From Mycolicibacterium moriokaense (GTDB lineage Bacteria; Actinomycetota; Actinomycetes; Mycobacteriales; Mycobacteriaceae), in assembly GCF_003347205.1 (NCBI RefSeq), contig NZ_QQBJ01000012.1, positions 1 to 64,000 on the forward strand: a stretch of 64,000 bases of DNA, written 5' to 3'. Under the pieces are notes generated by a model, which made no database searches, had not been told where the DNA came from, and saw only the letters and a program-made list of their open reading frames with translations. Position numbers and translations under genes: made by a program. Numbering within the stretch: position 1 is the first letter of the stretch; every line of letters begins with the position of its first letter. Shown here piece by piece: positions 16,526-25,295 of this stretch.

Positions 16526-17744
16526 CCGCGAACTCCACGGGCAGTGTGGTCGGCCCGCTCAGCCCCAGCATCGGTTTCCACGGCGCGGGCCCGATGCGGG
16601 CCAGTCGCGGCATCCTGCGGGACAACAGCTTCAGTGCTTCGGCGAGCTCCAGCCGGGCCAGGTTGGCGCCGAGGCAGTAGTGGATGCCGCCGCCGAACGT
16701 CAGCACCGCGGGTGCCCCGGCGCGGCTGATGTCGAACCGGTCGGGATCGTCGTACACCGCCGGATCACGGTTGGCCGCAAAGGTGTTCACGACGACGAAC
16801 GTTCCCGCCGGCAGCATCACCCCGGCCAGCTCGGTGTCTTCGAACACCGCGCGCAGCGTGCCGCACGCGATGGGCGAGTGGCGCATCGTCTCCTCGACGG
16901 CCTGGGCCGCGAGCTCGGGATGCTCACGCAGCAGCTCCCACTGGTCCGGGTGGTCGCAGAAGACGTCGACCGAGGCGGCCACCTGATTGCGGGTGGTGTC
17001 GGTGCCTGCCAGCAGCAGGCCGCCTGCCAACATCCGCAGATCGTCGGCGCTGAGCCGGTCGCCGTCCTCCTCCGCGCGGATCAGGTCGGACAGCAGATCG
17101 TCGGTGAGGGTGTGGCGGCGCCGGGCGATCATCTGGTCGACGTAATCGTCGAGTTCGCCCCACGCTCGCATGACGCGGTCCTGGTCCAGGTTCCCCAGAT
17201 CGAAGGTGAACGCCGCGAAGATGTCGTCGGCCCACCGCGCGAAATGCTGCCAGTCCTCCTTCGGCGCCCCCAGCAGCGCGCAGATGATCGGCACCGGATA
17301 CGGGCGCGCGATGTCGGCGACGATCTCGCAGCGGCCGGCGGGCGCGACGCGGTCGACCAGTTCGTCGAGCACGTCGACGATGGTGCCGTGCAGCCGCGCG
17401 CTCGCCCGCGGGGTGAACGCCTTGGACACCAGGCGGCGCAGCCGATGGTGGGGTTCGCCCTCCAGGCCGAGCAGGCTGCCGACGATCTTGTCCCACAGCG
17501 GCCCCGACGTGATGCCGTGCGCCATCAGGTTCATCCCCGGCGGGATCCGGAACCGGGGGTCGCGGAGCACCGTCCGGACCAACTCGTGGGACAGGATCTC
17601 CGGTCCGTAGGGTCCCAACGCCATCGGCGCCTGCTGCTGCGCCGCCCGAATTCTGGGGTAGACCTGCGCAGGAGGTTCCTCGAACTCGTAGCGCAGTGTC
17701 GGCAGGTCCGCATCGAACACGCTGGGACGCAGAGTGGTGGTCAT
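16518..17744 (-). CDS. cytochrome P450
   Basis: This 408-residue soluble bacterial P450 has the I-helix motif LLLAGTDTTRNQV, the ExxR of the K helix in EETMRHS, and the heme loop FGGGIHYCLGANLAR with the axial Cys. ATG 17744 is chosen because AGGAGG lies just upstream; the longer frame has no P450 similarity. The substrate cannot be told from sequence. It is the first gene of a two-gene unit with the TetR regulator. The partner ferredoxin and reductase are not adjacent. Confidence 0.9.
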   Translation of the reverse strand: MTTTLRPSVFDADLPTLRYEFEEPPAQVYPRIRAAQQQAPMALGPYGPEILSHELVRTVLRDPRFRIPPGMNLMAHGITSGPLWDKIVGSLLGLEGEPHHRLRRLVSKAFTPRASARLHGTIVDVLDELVDRVAPAGRCEIVADIARPYPVPIICALLGAPKEDWQHFARWADDIFAAFTFDLGNLDQDRVMRAWGELDDYVDQMIARRRHTLTDDLLSDLIRAEEDGDRLSADDLRMLAGGLLLAGTDTTRNQVAASVDVFCDHPDQWELLREHPELAAQAVEETMRHSPIACGTLRAVFEDTELAGVMLPAGTFVVVNTFAANRDPAVYDDPDRFDISRAGAPAVLTFGGGIHYCLGANLARLELAEALKLLSRRMPRLARIGPAPWKPMLGLSGPTTLPVEFADA

Positions 17745-17793
17745 CGACCCTCCTGACGTTGCCGGGGTTCCGCGTGACGCTCTGAAGAAAAGT

Positions 17794-17852
17794 GTATGGC
17801 GACAGCCTTCGCTCGTCTGCAAAATGGCGCAGAAGGTGGTAGTTGGCCATAC
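17794..17852. promoter_or_regulatory. inverted repeat in the P450/17965 divergent promoter region
   Basis: GTATGGC (17794-17800) and GCCATAC (17846-17852) are perfect inverted 7-mers separated by 45 bases in the 220-base gap. They could be operator halves for the TetR regulator, but the wide spacing makes this tentative. Confidence 0.25.
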
Positions 17853-17964
17853 GGATTTCATTTAGCTGTCCGCCCGCGGCAAAATCCTTTTCACCTCGAC
17901 GAATGTCCATCGGCAGGCCACCCCGGTAGTCTCTGACCCGGATGACAGGCAGAGGGGATAGCGA

Positions 17965-19173
17965 ATGGACCTGGTGCTCGGTCTGTCGGTGACCTCGGCG
18001 GCCGTCCGGTGGGTGCTCGTCGAAGGCGTCACCGGCGACGGCGATGCCGTCGACCGCGGCGCGCTCGACCTTGTCGACGGCTCGGAATTCGACGCTGAAG
18101 CCCTGCTCACGGTGTTGCTGGACGCCAACGAGGCGGTTGCCGACAGCGGTGTGCACGCCGTCGGTGTGACGTGGACACCGGCCGCCGAGACGGTCGCGGG
18201 CGCCATCCTGGAGGCCCTGCAGGCCCGGGGGATGCAGAACGCCATCTCCGTGTCGGAGCCCGAGGCCGCCGAGGCGCTGGCGAGCGGCATCGCCACCATC
18301 GCCGGGTACGAGGACGTCGCGGTCTGTGTCTTCGAGCCCGACGCCACCCTGGTCGCCGTTGTGAACGCCGACGGTGTCACCGCCGAGCCGCAGAACCTGC
18401 CCGCCGACGGCAATGCCGAACTGGCAGGCAGCGTGATCGCGCTGGACCTCAACGACCGCCAACTCGACGCGATCTTCGTCGTCGGCTCCGCCGACCTGGA
18501 GCCGATGGTGGCCTCGATGGACACGGTCGCCGCGGCCCCGGTGATCTCGTCGGCCGAGGCCGACATGGCGATGGCGCGGGGAGCGGCGGTGGCTGCGGCC
18601 ATGGCCGTCAACTCGATGGCGGGCGGATCGAGGCCGCTGCTGGCCCTGCGCGGCGCCTCGAAGACCACCGTGCTGACGTCGGTGGTGGTGGCCGCCGCGG
18701 TGACGCTGGTGATCTCGCTGTCCGTCGTGCTGGGGCTGCAGGCCACCTCGGATGCGCCGTCGGAGACCACCAACGCGAATGCCACCGCCGAGCAGGTGAA
18801 AGAGGCGACGGTGCCGTCCGAGGCCAAGGCCGCGCTGGCCGCGCCGAAGCTCGAGCAGCGTCCCGCCGCCGCTCCGGCGTCCAAGCCCGAAGCACCAAAG
18901 CCTGAAGCGCCCCCGCCTGCGCCGGCCGCGCCTCCTGTCGCGCAGACGATGGTGGCCACCTCGCCGGCACCCGCGGCGGTCCCAGACGTCGAGCCGCCCG
19001 CCGCGGCGCCGCCCGCACCGGCCTACGTGCCGCCCGCCCCCGCCTACACACCGCCTGCGCCCGCCTACGTTCCGCCCGCGCAGCCGCAGGTGCCTGCGGT
19101 GCAGCCGGAGCCGCGCCTGCGCGACAAGATCATCGAACGCATCCCGATCCTCAACAGGTTCCACAATCCGTAG
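17965..19173 (+). CDS. one-pass membrane protein with actin/ATPase-like N-terminal part and Pro/Ala-rich tail
   Basis: The 402-residue protein begins MDLVLGLSVTSAAVRWVLVEG, like the first strand pair of an acetate/actin-fold domain. A domain of about 210 residues follows, then a membrane helix (about 235-258) and a Pro/Ala/Lys-rich tail with repeats of PPAPAYVPPAPAYT type. It ends in the short basic helix RLRDKIIERIPILNRF. AGAGGGG precedes the ATG. I know similar mycobacterial proteins only as hypothetical. The layout suggests a cytoplasmic domain anchored to the envelope by a wall-spanning tail. Confidence 0.55.
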   Translation: MDLVLGLSVTSAAVRWVLVEGVTGDGDAVDRGALDLVDGSEFDAEALLTVLLDANEAVADSGVHAVGVTWTPAAETVAGAILEALQARGMQNAISVSEPEAAEALASGIATIAGYEDVAVCVFEPDATLVAVVNADGVTAEPQNLPADGNAELAGSVIALDLNDRQLDAIFVVGSADLEPMVASMDTVAAAPVISSAEADMAMARGAAVAAAMAVNSMAGGSRPLLALRGASKTTVLTSVVVAAAVTLVISLSVVLGLQATSDAPSETTNANATAEQVKEATVPSEAKAALAAPKLEQRPAAAPASKPEAPKPEAPPPAPAAPPVAQTMVATSPAPAAVPDVEPPAAAPPAPAYVPPAPAYTPPAPAYVPPAQPQVPAVQPEPRLRDKIIERIPILNRFHNP

Positions 19174-19326
19174 CCGGTGTACGCGACCGACCAGCCGCGA
19201 GTGACCGCGCTGTACACGGCGCGGAAAGCCAACGTACACAAGCTGTTCCCGTAGCGTCAGCGCAGCGGCGGGACGCCGTATGTCTTGCCGTCACCGGTTG
19301 GAAAGACGGCTTGCGGACACTCGGCC

Positions 19327-20868
19327 GTGTCTGTGTCGCCAAGCCGTCGCACGGTGCTCAAGGGCGCGCTGGTGCTCGCCGCGCTTCCCGTCGCGGGCTT
19401 CACCACCGAACGTCGTCGCAGCCCGGTTCCAGCTGACCCGTTCACGCTCGGCGTCGCTTCCGGCGATCCGACGAGCGACGGCGTGGTGATCTGGACCCGT
19501 CTTGCGCCAACGCCATTGGCCGACGACGGCTTCGCCGGTATGGCGGCACGCGCCGTCGACGTCGAATGGGAGGTCGCCGCCGACGAGCGCTTCACCCGCA
19601 TCGTGGCGCGTGGAGTCGCCACGGCGGGGGCCGAAGTGGGGCACAGCGTGCACGTCGAGTTGATCGGCCTGCGGCCCGGCGCCGAGTACTTCTACCGGTT
19701 CCGCAGCGGCGGCCACGTCTCGCCGGCGGGACGGACCCGAACCGCGCCTGCGCCGGGATCGGTTGCGCCGCTGACGATGTGCGTCGCCTCGTGCGCCAAC
19801 TACGAGCAGGGGTTGTTCACCGCGTACCGACGGCTCGCCGAAGAGCACCCGGATCTCGTTCTGCACCTTGGCGATTACCAGTACGAGTATGCGGCGGGGC
19901 GCAGCGGCGACGTCCGCAGCCACGTCGGCCCCGAGACGGTCACGCTGGCCGGCTACCGACGGCGCTACGCCCAGTACAAGACCGACACCGACCTGCAGGC
20001 GGCACACGCCGCCGCGCCGTGGCTGGCGGTGTTCGACGACCACGAGGTGGCCGACAACTGGGCCGGCGAGGTGCCGTCGGTGCCGCAGGCCGGGTTTGGC
20101 GCTCGACGGGCCGCCGCGCTGCGGGCCTACTACGAGAACATGCCGCTGCGTAGGTCGGCGATGCCGCGCGGCACCCGCATGCGGCTCTTCCGGCGCGTGC
20201 ACTGGGGTGCGCTGGCCACGTTCCACATGCTCGACACCCGCCAGTACCGCGACGACCAGGCGTGCGGTGATCGGATCCGCACCGACTGCACCGAACGGCT
20301 CGCGCCCGCCCGCACGCTGACCGGCGCCGAGCAGGAACGCTGGCTGCTCAACGGGTTTCGCCGGTCGCGGGCCCGGTGGGACATGCTCGGCCAGCAGGTG
20401 TTCTTCTCACAGGTCGACCTGACGCCGGGCCCGGGACGCGGCGTCAACCCCGACGCGTGGGACGGCTACACCGCCAACCGGGACCGCGTGGTCGCCGGCC
20501 TCGTCGACTCGCCGGTGCGCAACGCTGTCGTCCTCACCGGCGACGTCCACTCACACTGGGCGGCCGAGGTGCCCCAGAGGTTCGACGACCCGTCCTCGCC
20601 GGTGGTGGCCACCGAGCTGGTGACGACGTCGATCAGCTCCGGTGGTGACGGCACCGACGCGCGCGACGAGACCACGGCGCTGCTCGCCGAGAACCCGCGG
20701 CTGCGGTACTTCAGCGGCCGACGCGGCTACGTGCGCGCCCGCGTCACCCCCGACGAGCTGCGGGCCGATTTCAGGGTCGTGCACTACGTCTCGCGCCCCG
20801 GCGCTCCCGTCCACACCGGGGCGTCGTTCGTGGTGGGCGACCAAGAGCCGGCGCTGCATTCGATGTGA
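19327..20868 (+). CDS. phoD: Tat-exported alkaline phosphatase D (PhoD-like)
   Basis: The 513-residue protein has a twin-arginine signal SRRTVLKGALVLAALPV and an N-terminal fibronectin-like domain starting PFTLGVASGDPTSDGVVIWTR. The PhoD metallophosphatase domain has metal ligands visible in VLHLGDYQYEYA, FDDHEVADNW and LTGDVHSHWA. It releases phosphate from phosphodiesters and monoesters outside the membrane, using iron and calcium in characterised members. GTG 19327 (or 19333) fits the Tat signal; a TTG at 19285 would extend it. The 150 bases before it show no gene. Confidence 0.85.
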   Translation: MSVSPSRRTVLKGALVLAALPVAGFTTERRRSPVPADPFTLGVASGDPTSDGVVIWTRLAPTPLADDGFAGMAARAVDVEWEVAADERFTRIVARGVATAGAEVGHSVHVELIGLRPGAEYFYRFRSGGHVSPAGRTRTAPAPGSVAPLTMCVASCANYEQGLFTAYRRLAEEHPDLVLHLGDYQYEYAAGRSGDVRSHVGPETVTLAGYRRRYAQYKTDTDLQAAHAAAPWLAVFDDHEVADNWAGEVPSVPQAGFGARRAAALRAYYENMPLRRSAMPRGTRMRLFRRVHWGALATFHMLDTRQYRDDQACGDRIRTDCTERLAPARTLTGAEQERWLLNGFRRSRARWDMLGQQVFFSQVDLTPGPGRGVNPDAWDGYTANRDRVVAGLVDSPVRNAVVLTGDVHSHWAAEVPQRFDDPSSPVVATELVTTSISSGGDGTDARDETTALLAENPRLRYFSGRRGYVRARVTPDELRADFRVVHYVSRPGAPVHTGASFVVGDQEPALHSM

Positions 20869-20872
20869 CGGG

Positions 20873-21574
20873 CTAGCGACGCTCGAAATGCTGGTAGTCC
20901 TTCGGGGTTCGCCAATTGCCGCCCCAGCGCCAGCCGCGATCGGTGAAGGCGAGCACGGCCGGATCGCCCGCGTGCAGCAGCCCCGGATCCGAGCGGCTGC
21001 GGTCGAGGTACGGCCCGCCGGTGGACGGTTCGATGTGACCCCGGCTGTCGACATACGGATTGATGAGCGGGTTGACGTCGACGGCGCGGCCGAACGCGTG
21101 CAGTGACGGCTTGTCCGATCCGGGCAGCGGGCGGCAGTTGAACGCCGAGGTGTTGTCGTCCTCCATCGACAACTCGTCCTCGGCGCCGGGGTAGTGGTCC
21201 ACGGTGCGCATCTTCGCGATCGGGTAGCCCATCCGGTGCAGTTGCTCGAAGATCGCGATCACGTCGGCCACCACGTCTTGGTGCACGACGAGTTCGCCGC
21301 GGTGGGTCCGCCCGTCGAACCCGACGTAGTTCAGCTCGACGCGGCGCAGTAGCTCCGGGCCGACCGGGCAACCCGGCCGCCACGTGGCACCCAGTTCGGC
21401 GACCGTGACCCGGTGAACCGTCGGCGCCGGGGGCGGCGGCGTCGTTCGCCTGGTCGTCGTGAGCGACGAGGATGACGGCCTCGAGACCGTCTGGTCGGGC
21501 AGCGTCGTGCCGCTGCACTGGATCAGGCCCGTACTCGCCGTGGTCAGCAGCAGCGCGGCGGCAATCGGCCTCAA
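20873..21574 (-). CDS. exported M15-family D-Ala-D-Ala carboxypeptidase-like protein
   Basis: The 233-residue protein has an export signal with a Cys at residue 20 (TGLIQC, an imperfect lipobox), a Ser/Thr/Pro linker, and a C-terminal M15 peptidase domain. Zinc ligands are visible in SLHAFGRAVDVNP and in the final DYQHFE. M15 enzymes trim peptidoglycan stem peptides. The start is TTG at 21574 with GGAG 11 bases upstream. It lies tail to tail with phoD, four bases apart. Confidence 0.75.
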   Translation of the reverse strand: MRPIAAALLLTTASTGLIQCSGTTLPDQTVSRPSSSSLTTTRRTTPPPPAPTVHRVTVAELGATWRPGCPVGPELLRRVELNYVGFDGRTHRGELVVHQDVVADVIAIFEQLHRMGYPIAKMRTVDHYPGAEDELSMEDDNTSAFNCRPLPGSDKPSLHAFGRAVDVNPLINPYVDSRGHIEPSTGGPYLDRSRSDPGLLHAGDPAVLAFTDRGWRWGGNWRTPKDYQHFERR

Positions 21575-21704
21575 GGCGTCGATGGCTCCACGATAGGACG
21601 GGCAAACACGGTGCGCTTAACTGCAGGTTTCGCAAACGGCCCGTCCGTTGCTGTGTCCGCGGTGTTGGTCGTCCCCGGTCGCGACGGCACTTCGACGGGC
21701 CAGT

Positions 21705-21718
21705 TGGGAATATTCCCA
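21705..21718. promoter_or_regulatory. 14-base perfect palindrome
   Basis: TGGGAATATTCCCA is self-complementary and AT-rich at its centre. It lies in the 271-base gap between the divergent M15 peptidase and PAS-GGDEF genes, 128 bases before the latter. It has the form of a dimeric repressor site; the binding protein is unknown. Confidence 0.4.
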
Positions 21719-21845
21719 GGTTCAGCGCCCTCGTAATATGCGATGAAGTCAATTATGGTGAGTGCTACGCCACCGAGTGAGAAGACCCCTAGAATTGTGC
21801 TGACCCACGTAGAGGCAAAGGTCGGGGGATGGTAAGAAGGGCCTA

Positions 21846-22826
21846 TTGCAGGTGCGAAAGCTGCAGTTTCATCGTAGCGCCCATCAGATGACCGGGGAGC
21901 GGCTGGTCTTGGACGACGTGCGTGCCCCCGAGGCCGTCTGCGAGCAGGATTTCCGCGAGCAGGATTTCAGAGCCATCGTCGGCATGCTCGACCAGGGCGT
22001 CATCATCCTGCGCACCGACGGCCACCTCACGTACATCAATCCCGCGGCCATGCGGATCTACGGCGTGCACAGGAACGATGACGTGGTTGAGATCTTCAAT
22101 CACTTCGCCACCGCCCCGTGCTACTACGCCGACGGCACACGGGTGCCCCACGAGTTGCATCCGGCCGCCCTGGCGTTTCGCACCGGCGCGTTCACCAAGC
22201 AGATCTACGGTGTCGAACTTCCCAGCGGCGAGCGGCGGTGGCTGCTCACCAGCGGCCGTCTGGTCAACCCCGACGACCCCGCCTCGGACGTCCTGGTCTC
22301 GTTCTCCGACATCACCGCAGAGCGCGACGAGCTCGATCGGCTGATTCATCAGGTCAACCACGACCCATTGACCGGGCTGCCCAACCGCACCGTCGTGCTG
22401 CGCAGGATCGCCGAGGCGTTGGCCTCCACCGACCGCAAGCGGTTGCGCGCGGTGCTGTTCGTCGACCTGGACGACCTGAAGTCCACCAACGACACGTTCG
22501 GCCACGAAGCGGGTGACGATCTGTTGAAGGCCGCCGCCGGGCGGCTGCGGCAGTCGATGGGTCCAGCCGACGTCGTCGCGCGCCACGGCGGCGATGAGTT
22601 CGTCTGCCTGGTCTACGGCAACGCCGGGCGGGACGAGCTCGACGGCCGGGTGGGCCGGCTGCGGGACCGGCTGGCCGAGCCGGTCTACATCGCCAAGGTG
22701 CTGGTGCCGATCCGCGCCAGCATCGGCATCGTCGATGTCGATCACGACGACCGGCGCAGCGCCGAGGATATACTCAACGACGCGGACCGGGCGATGTACG
22801 CGGCCAAGCGGGCCCGTCGCCGCTGA
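21846..22826 (+). CDS. PAS-GGDEF diguanylate cyclase
   Basis: The 326-residue soluble protein has one PAS domain (about 35-155) and a GGDEF domain (about 160-325) with intact active site ARHGGDEFVCLVY. It is a close paralogue of the last PAS plus GGDEF of the protein at 14190-15863 (both have LRAVLF then DDLKSTNDT). As there, the I-site Arg is missing (GPAD). AAGAAGGG at 21834-21841 supports a start at TTG 21846 or GTG 21852. It should produce cyclic di-GMP. Confidence 0.8.
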   Translation: MQVRKLQFHRSAHQMTGERLVLDDVRAPEAVCEQDFREQDFRAIVGMLDQGVIILRTDGHLTYINPAAMRIYGVHRNDDVVEIFNHFATAPCYYADGTRVPHELHPAALAFRTGAFTKQIYGVELPSGERRWLLTSGRLVNPDDPASDVLVSFSDITAERDELDRLIHQVNHDPLTGLPNRTVVLRRIAEALASTDRKRLRAVLFVDLDDLKSTNDTFGHEAGDDLLKAAAGRLRQSMGPADVVARHGGDEFVCLVYGNAGRDELDGRVGRLRDRLAEPVYIAKVLVPIRASIGIVDVDHDDRRSAEDILNDADRAMYAAKRARRR

Positions 22827-22832
22827 CCGGGG

Positions 22833-23219
22833 TTACAGGTCGCCGGGGTCGTCGGGCACGTCGACGGCGTGCTCGGCCAGCGCCTCCAGCGGCACCACCT
22901 CGAGGGTGCGCTCGTGCGTCGACGCCATCACGACGGGTGCGGCGCGCCCGTCCCGGTAGGCGGCCAACCAGTTCGTCGCGGTGACGCACCAGCGGTCGCC
23001 GGGCATCAGGCCGGGGAAGCGAAACTCGGGCCGCGGCGTCGACAGGTCGTTGCCGATCGAGCCCTGGTGCTCGAGGAACTCGGCGGTCATCACGGCGCAG
23101 ATGGTGTGCAGACCGATGTCCTCGGGGCCTGACGAGCAGCACCCGTCGCGGTAGAACCCGGTCAGCGGCTCCGTGCCGCACGGCTCCATCGGGGTACCCA
23201 GCACGTTGAGATCCGGCAT
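22833..23219 (-). CDS. DUF2237 family protein
   Basis: The 128-residue protein is recognised by MPDLNVLGTPMEPCGTEPLT, FYRDGCCSSGPEDIGLHT and GNDLSTP, which are typical of DUF2237. The conserved Cys residues (EPCG and GCC) may bind metal or be redox active, but no function is established. It lies tail to tail with the GGDEF gene and head to head with the hydrolase at 23255. Confidence 0.8.
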   Translation of the reverse strand: MPDLNVLGTPMEPCGTEPLTGFYRDGCCSSGPEDIGLHTICAVMTAEFLEHQGSIGNDLSTPRPEFRFPGLMPGDRWCVTATNWLAAYRDGRAAPVVMASTHERTLEVVPLEALAEHAVDVPDDPGDL

Positions 23220-23254
23220 CGGCCCAGTATCGCCTCACGGCTAATGTCGTGGCC

Positions 23255-24610
23255 ATGGTGTCCGTCGCGCCCGTACCGGGCAAACCCAACATGCTCATCG
23301 GTGGCTACGACATCGCCGACGTCGGCTACACCGCGAGTGAGTTCTTCGTTTCGGGAACAGCCTCGTCGTATGCCGGCGAAGGCCTCGCGGGCGAAGCCGA
23401 GTACACCACCCGAATGGTGGCGCTGACACCGGTCGACACGTCGGCGTTCAACGGCACCGTGCTGGTTGAGTGGCTCAACGTCAGCGGCGGGATCGACGCG
23501 CCCGCGGTCTGGATGATGGCCCACCGCGAGATCGTCCGCGAGGGATACGCCTACGTCGCGGTGTCGGCGCAGAAGGTCGGCGTCGACGGCGGTCAGACCA
23601 TCACCGGCATCGACATGTCGCTGAAAAAGCAAGATCCGCAGCGGTATTCAGCTCTGAACCATCCGGGCGACGCGTTCGCCTACGACATTTTCAGTCAGGC
23701 GGGCAGGTTGGTTCGGGAAGCGCCGGGCGACGTGCTGGGCCGGCTGACGCCCGAACACGTGGTGGCGATCGGGGAGTCGCAGTCGGCGATGTTCTTGACC
23801 ACATACATCAACGCGGTCGATCACTTCGCGCACACCTACGACGGATTCCTGGTCCACTCCCGGTTCGGCGCCGCGGCGCCACTGGACGGCGTCTCGGCGT
23901 TGGAGGCGCTGCAGGAGGGCACGTCGGACCCGGCCCCGTTCAGCGCCGATCTGCGGGTGCCGGTGATGAACGTCATCACCGAGACCGACCTCGTCGGCGC
24001 GGTGCTGGCGGGTTACTACCGGTCGCGACAGTCCGACAACGAGCGACTGCGGACGTGGGAGATCCCGGGGACCGCGCACGCCGACGCCTACACCATCGCG
24101 GTCGGCTTCACCGACAGCGGTTCTGCGCCGGTGGAGCAGCTCGCGGCGGGCTACGCGCCGACCACCATGCTGATGGGCCAGGACATGGGGTACTTCATCA
24201 ACTTCGCCCCGCAACACCACTACGTGCTGCAGGCGGCGATCAACGGGCTCGCCGAATGGGTGCGCGACGGCACCGCACCGCCGAGTGCGCCGCGCATGGA
24301 GATCGGCGAGGGCGATCCGCCGCCGCTGATCACCGACGCGAACGGGATCGCCGAAGGCGGTGTGCGGACGCCGTGGGTCGACGTGCCGATCGCGCGCACG
24401 TCGGGCATCGCCAAGAGCGACAACGTGTTGGCGCATCTGTTCGGCTCCGGTGAACCCTTCGACGAGGACACACGCGCCCGGCTGTACCCGGGAGGCAAGA
24501 ACGAGTACCTGGAGAAGTTCGCCGACTCGCTCGACGCGACCATCCGGGCCGGTTATCTGCTGCGGGCGGATCGCGCCGAGATCCTCGAGCTGGCCGCCGC
24601 GACGTACTAG
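23255..24610 (+). CDS. alpha/beta-hydrolase-domain protein (Abhydrolase_10 type)
   Basis: The 451-residue protein has the nucleophile elbow AIGESQSAMF (Ser in GESQS) and a late His in GTAHADAYT within an alpha/beta-hydrolase domain. The N-terminal part is beta-rich, and no signal peptide is seen. This group is usually annotated only as alpha/beta hydrolase domain; esterase or lactonase activity is likely. ATG 23255 is preferred over GTG 23249, two codons earlier. The substrate is not predictable. Confidence 0.7.
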   Translation: MVSVAPVPGKPNMLIGGYDIADVGYTASEFFVSGTASSYAGEGLAGEAEYTTRMVALTPVDTSAFNGTVLVEWLNVSGGIDAPAVWMMAHREIVREGYAYVAVSAQKVGVDGGQTITGIDMSLKKQDPQRYSALNHPGDAFAYDIFSQAGRLVREAPGDVLGRLTPEHVVAIGESQSAMFLTTYINAVDHFAHTYDGFLVHSRFGAAAPLDGVSALEALQEGTSDPAPFSADLRVPVMNVITETDLVGAVLAGYYRSRQSDNERLRTWEIPGTAHADAYTIAVGFTDSGSAPVEQLAAGYAPTTMLMGQDMGYFINFAPQHHYVLQAAINGLAEWVRDGTAPPSAPRMEIGEGDPPPLITDANGIAEGGVRTPWVDVPIARTSGIAKSDNVLAHLFGSGEPFDEDTRARLYPGGKNEYLEKFADSLDATIRAGYLLRADRAEILELAAATY

Positions 24611-24615
24611 CCGGC

Positions 24616-25098
24616 TCAGGCGGGCGTGAGCTTGACGGCGCGCATGCCGTCGCGCTGCGCCGCCTCGGTGAACTCCTCGAGGGTGGGCACCCGGTTGTCG
24701 CGGAACTTCAGGCCCATCAAGCGCTGCGCCTTGGCGGCGCCGTAGGACTCGGCGGCGCGATGGGACAGCGCGGCGACCGCGGCGGGATCGCGGATCAGCT
24801 CGCCGCGCATCGTGGTCTTCCTGCCGTCCCACAGCACCTCGGCGTCGGCGCCGTCGCGGAAGTTCGCCGTCCAGCCCGCGCTGGCCAACGCGTAGAGCGT
24901 GTCGTCGAGCACGTGCGCGCTGACGGGCACTGAGTAGCGGCGCCCGCTCTTGCGGCCGGTGAAATTGAGCACCATCATCTGCTTGCGCAGGCCGCCGGCC
25001 AGGGGCGTACCCAGCAGAAACTTCACCGCGGGATTGACGGCTCTCAGGACCCCCTCAGGCGGGTGCGAGATGCTGACGGCGGGCGGCTGATCTGTCAT
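24616..25098 (-). CDS. DUF385/F420-dependent nitroreductase-family protein
   Basis: The 160-residue split-barrel protein has the family motif LNFTGRKSGRRYSVPVS, then TLYALASAGWTANFRDG. This matches the deazaflavin-dependent nitroreductase (Ddn-like) family abundant in mycobacteria. Members use F420H2 to reduce quinones, nitro compounds or enones; some relatives have other roles. ATG 25098 is chosen because the family similarity starts there. Confidence 0.7.
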   Translation of the reverse strand: MTDQPPAVSISHPPEGVLRAVNPAVKFLLGTPLAGGLRKQMMVLNFTGRKSGRRYSVPVSAHVLDDTLYALASAGWTANFRDGADAEVLWDGRKTTMRGELIRDPAAVAALSHRAAESYGAAKAQRLMGLKFRDNRVPTLEEFTEAAQRDGMRAVKLTPA

Positions 25099-25158
25099 GC
25101 GGTTACGGTATGACGTATCGGGTGCGCGTGGTAGGGGAATCCGAACACGCTGCGCCGC

Positions 25159-25178
25159 AGCAAACTTCGATGACGAAG
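25159..25178 (+). promoter_or_regulatory. element shared with the second kinase promoter
   Basis: AGCAAACTTCGATGACGAAG lies 118 bases before the first kinase gene and holds the inverted repeat CTTCG-ATGA-CGAAG. AGCAAAACTTCGATGAC, the same string with one extra A, recurs at 27948-27964 before the second kinase. Confidence 0.45.
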
Positions 25179-25295
25179 TGATGTGCCGTCTCGGGTACAA
25201 ACGTTAAACGGGCGGGCGAAACGGGAACAACCCCAATGTCGCGCGTCGCGCCGTGGCGCCATCACACGTCGGGGAAAACGGGGAAAGGATTGTGC

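Noticed and set aside
16924-19239. 771-codon minus-strand open frame spanning the P450 5' part and the gene at 17965
   Set aside because: It covers two genes with clear family features in other frames. Its translation is Arg/Gly/His-rich low-complexity, as expected for an antisense shadow in GC-rich DNA.
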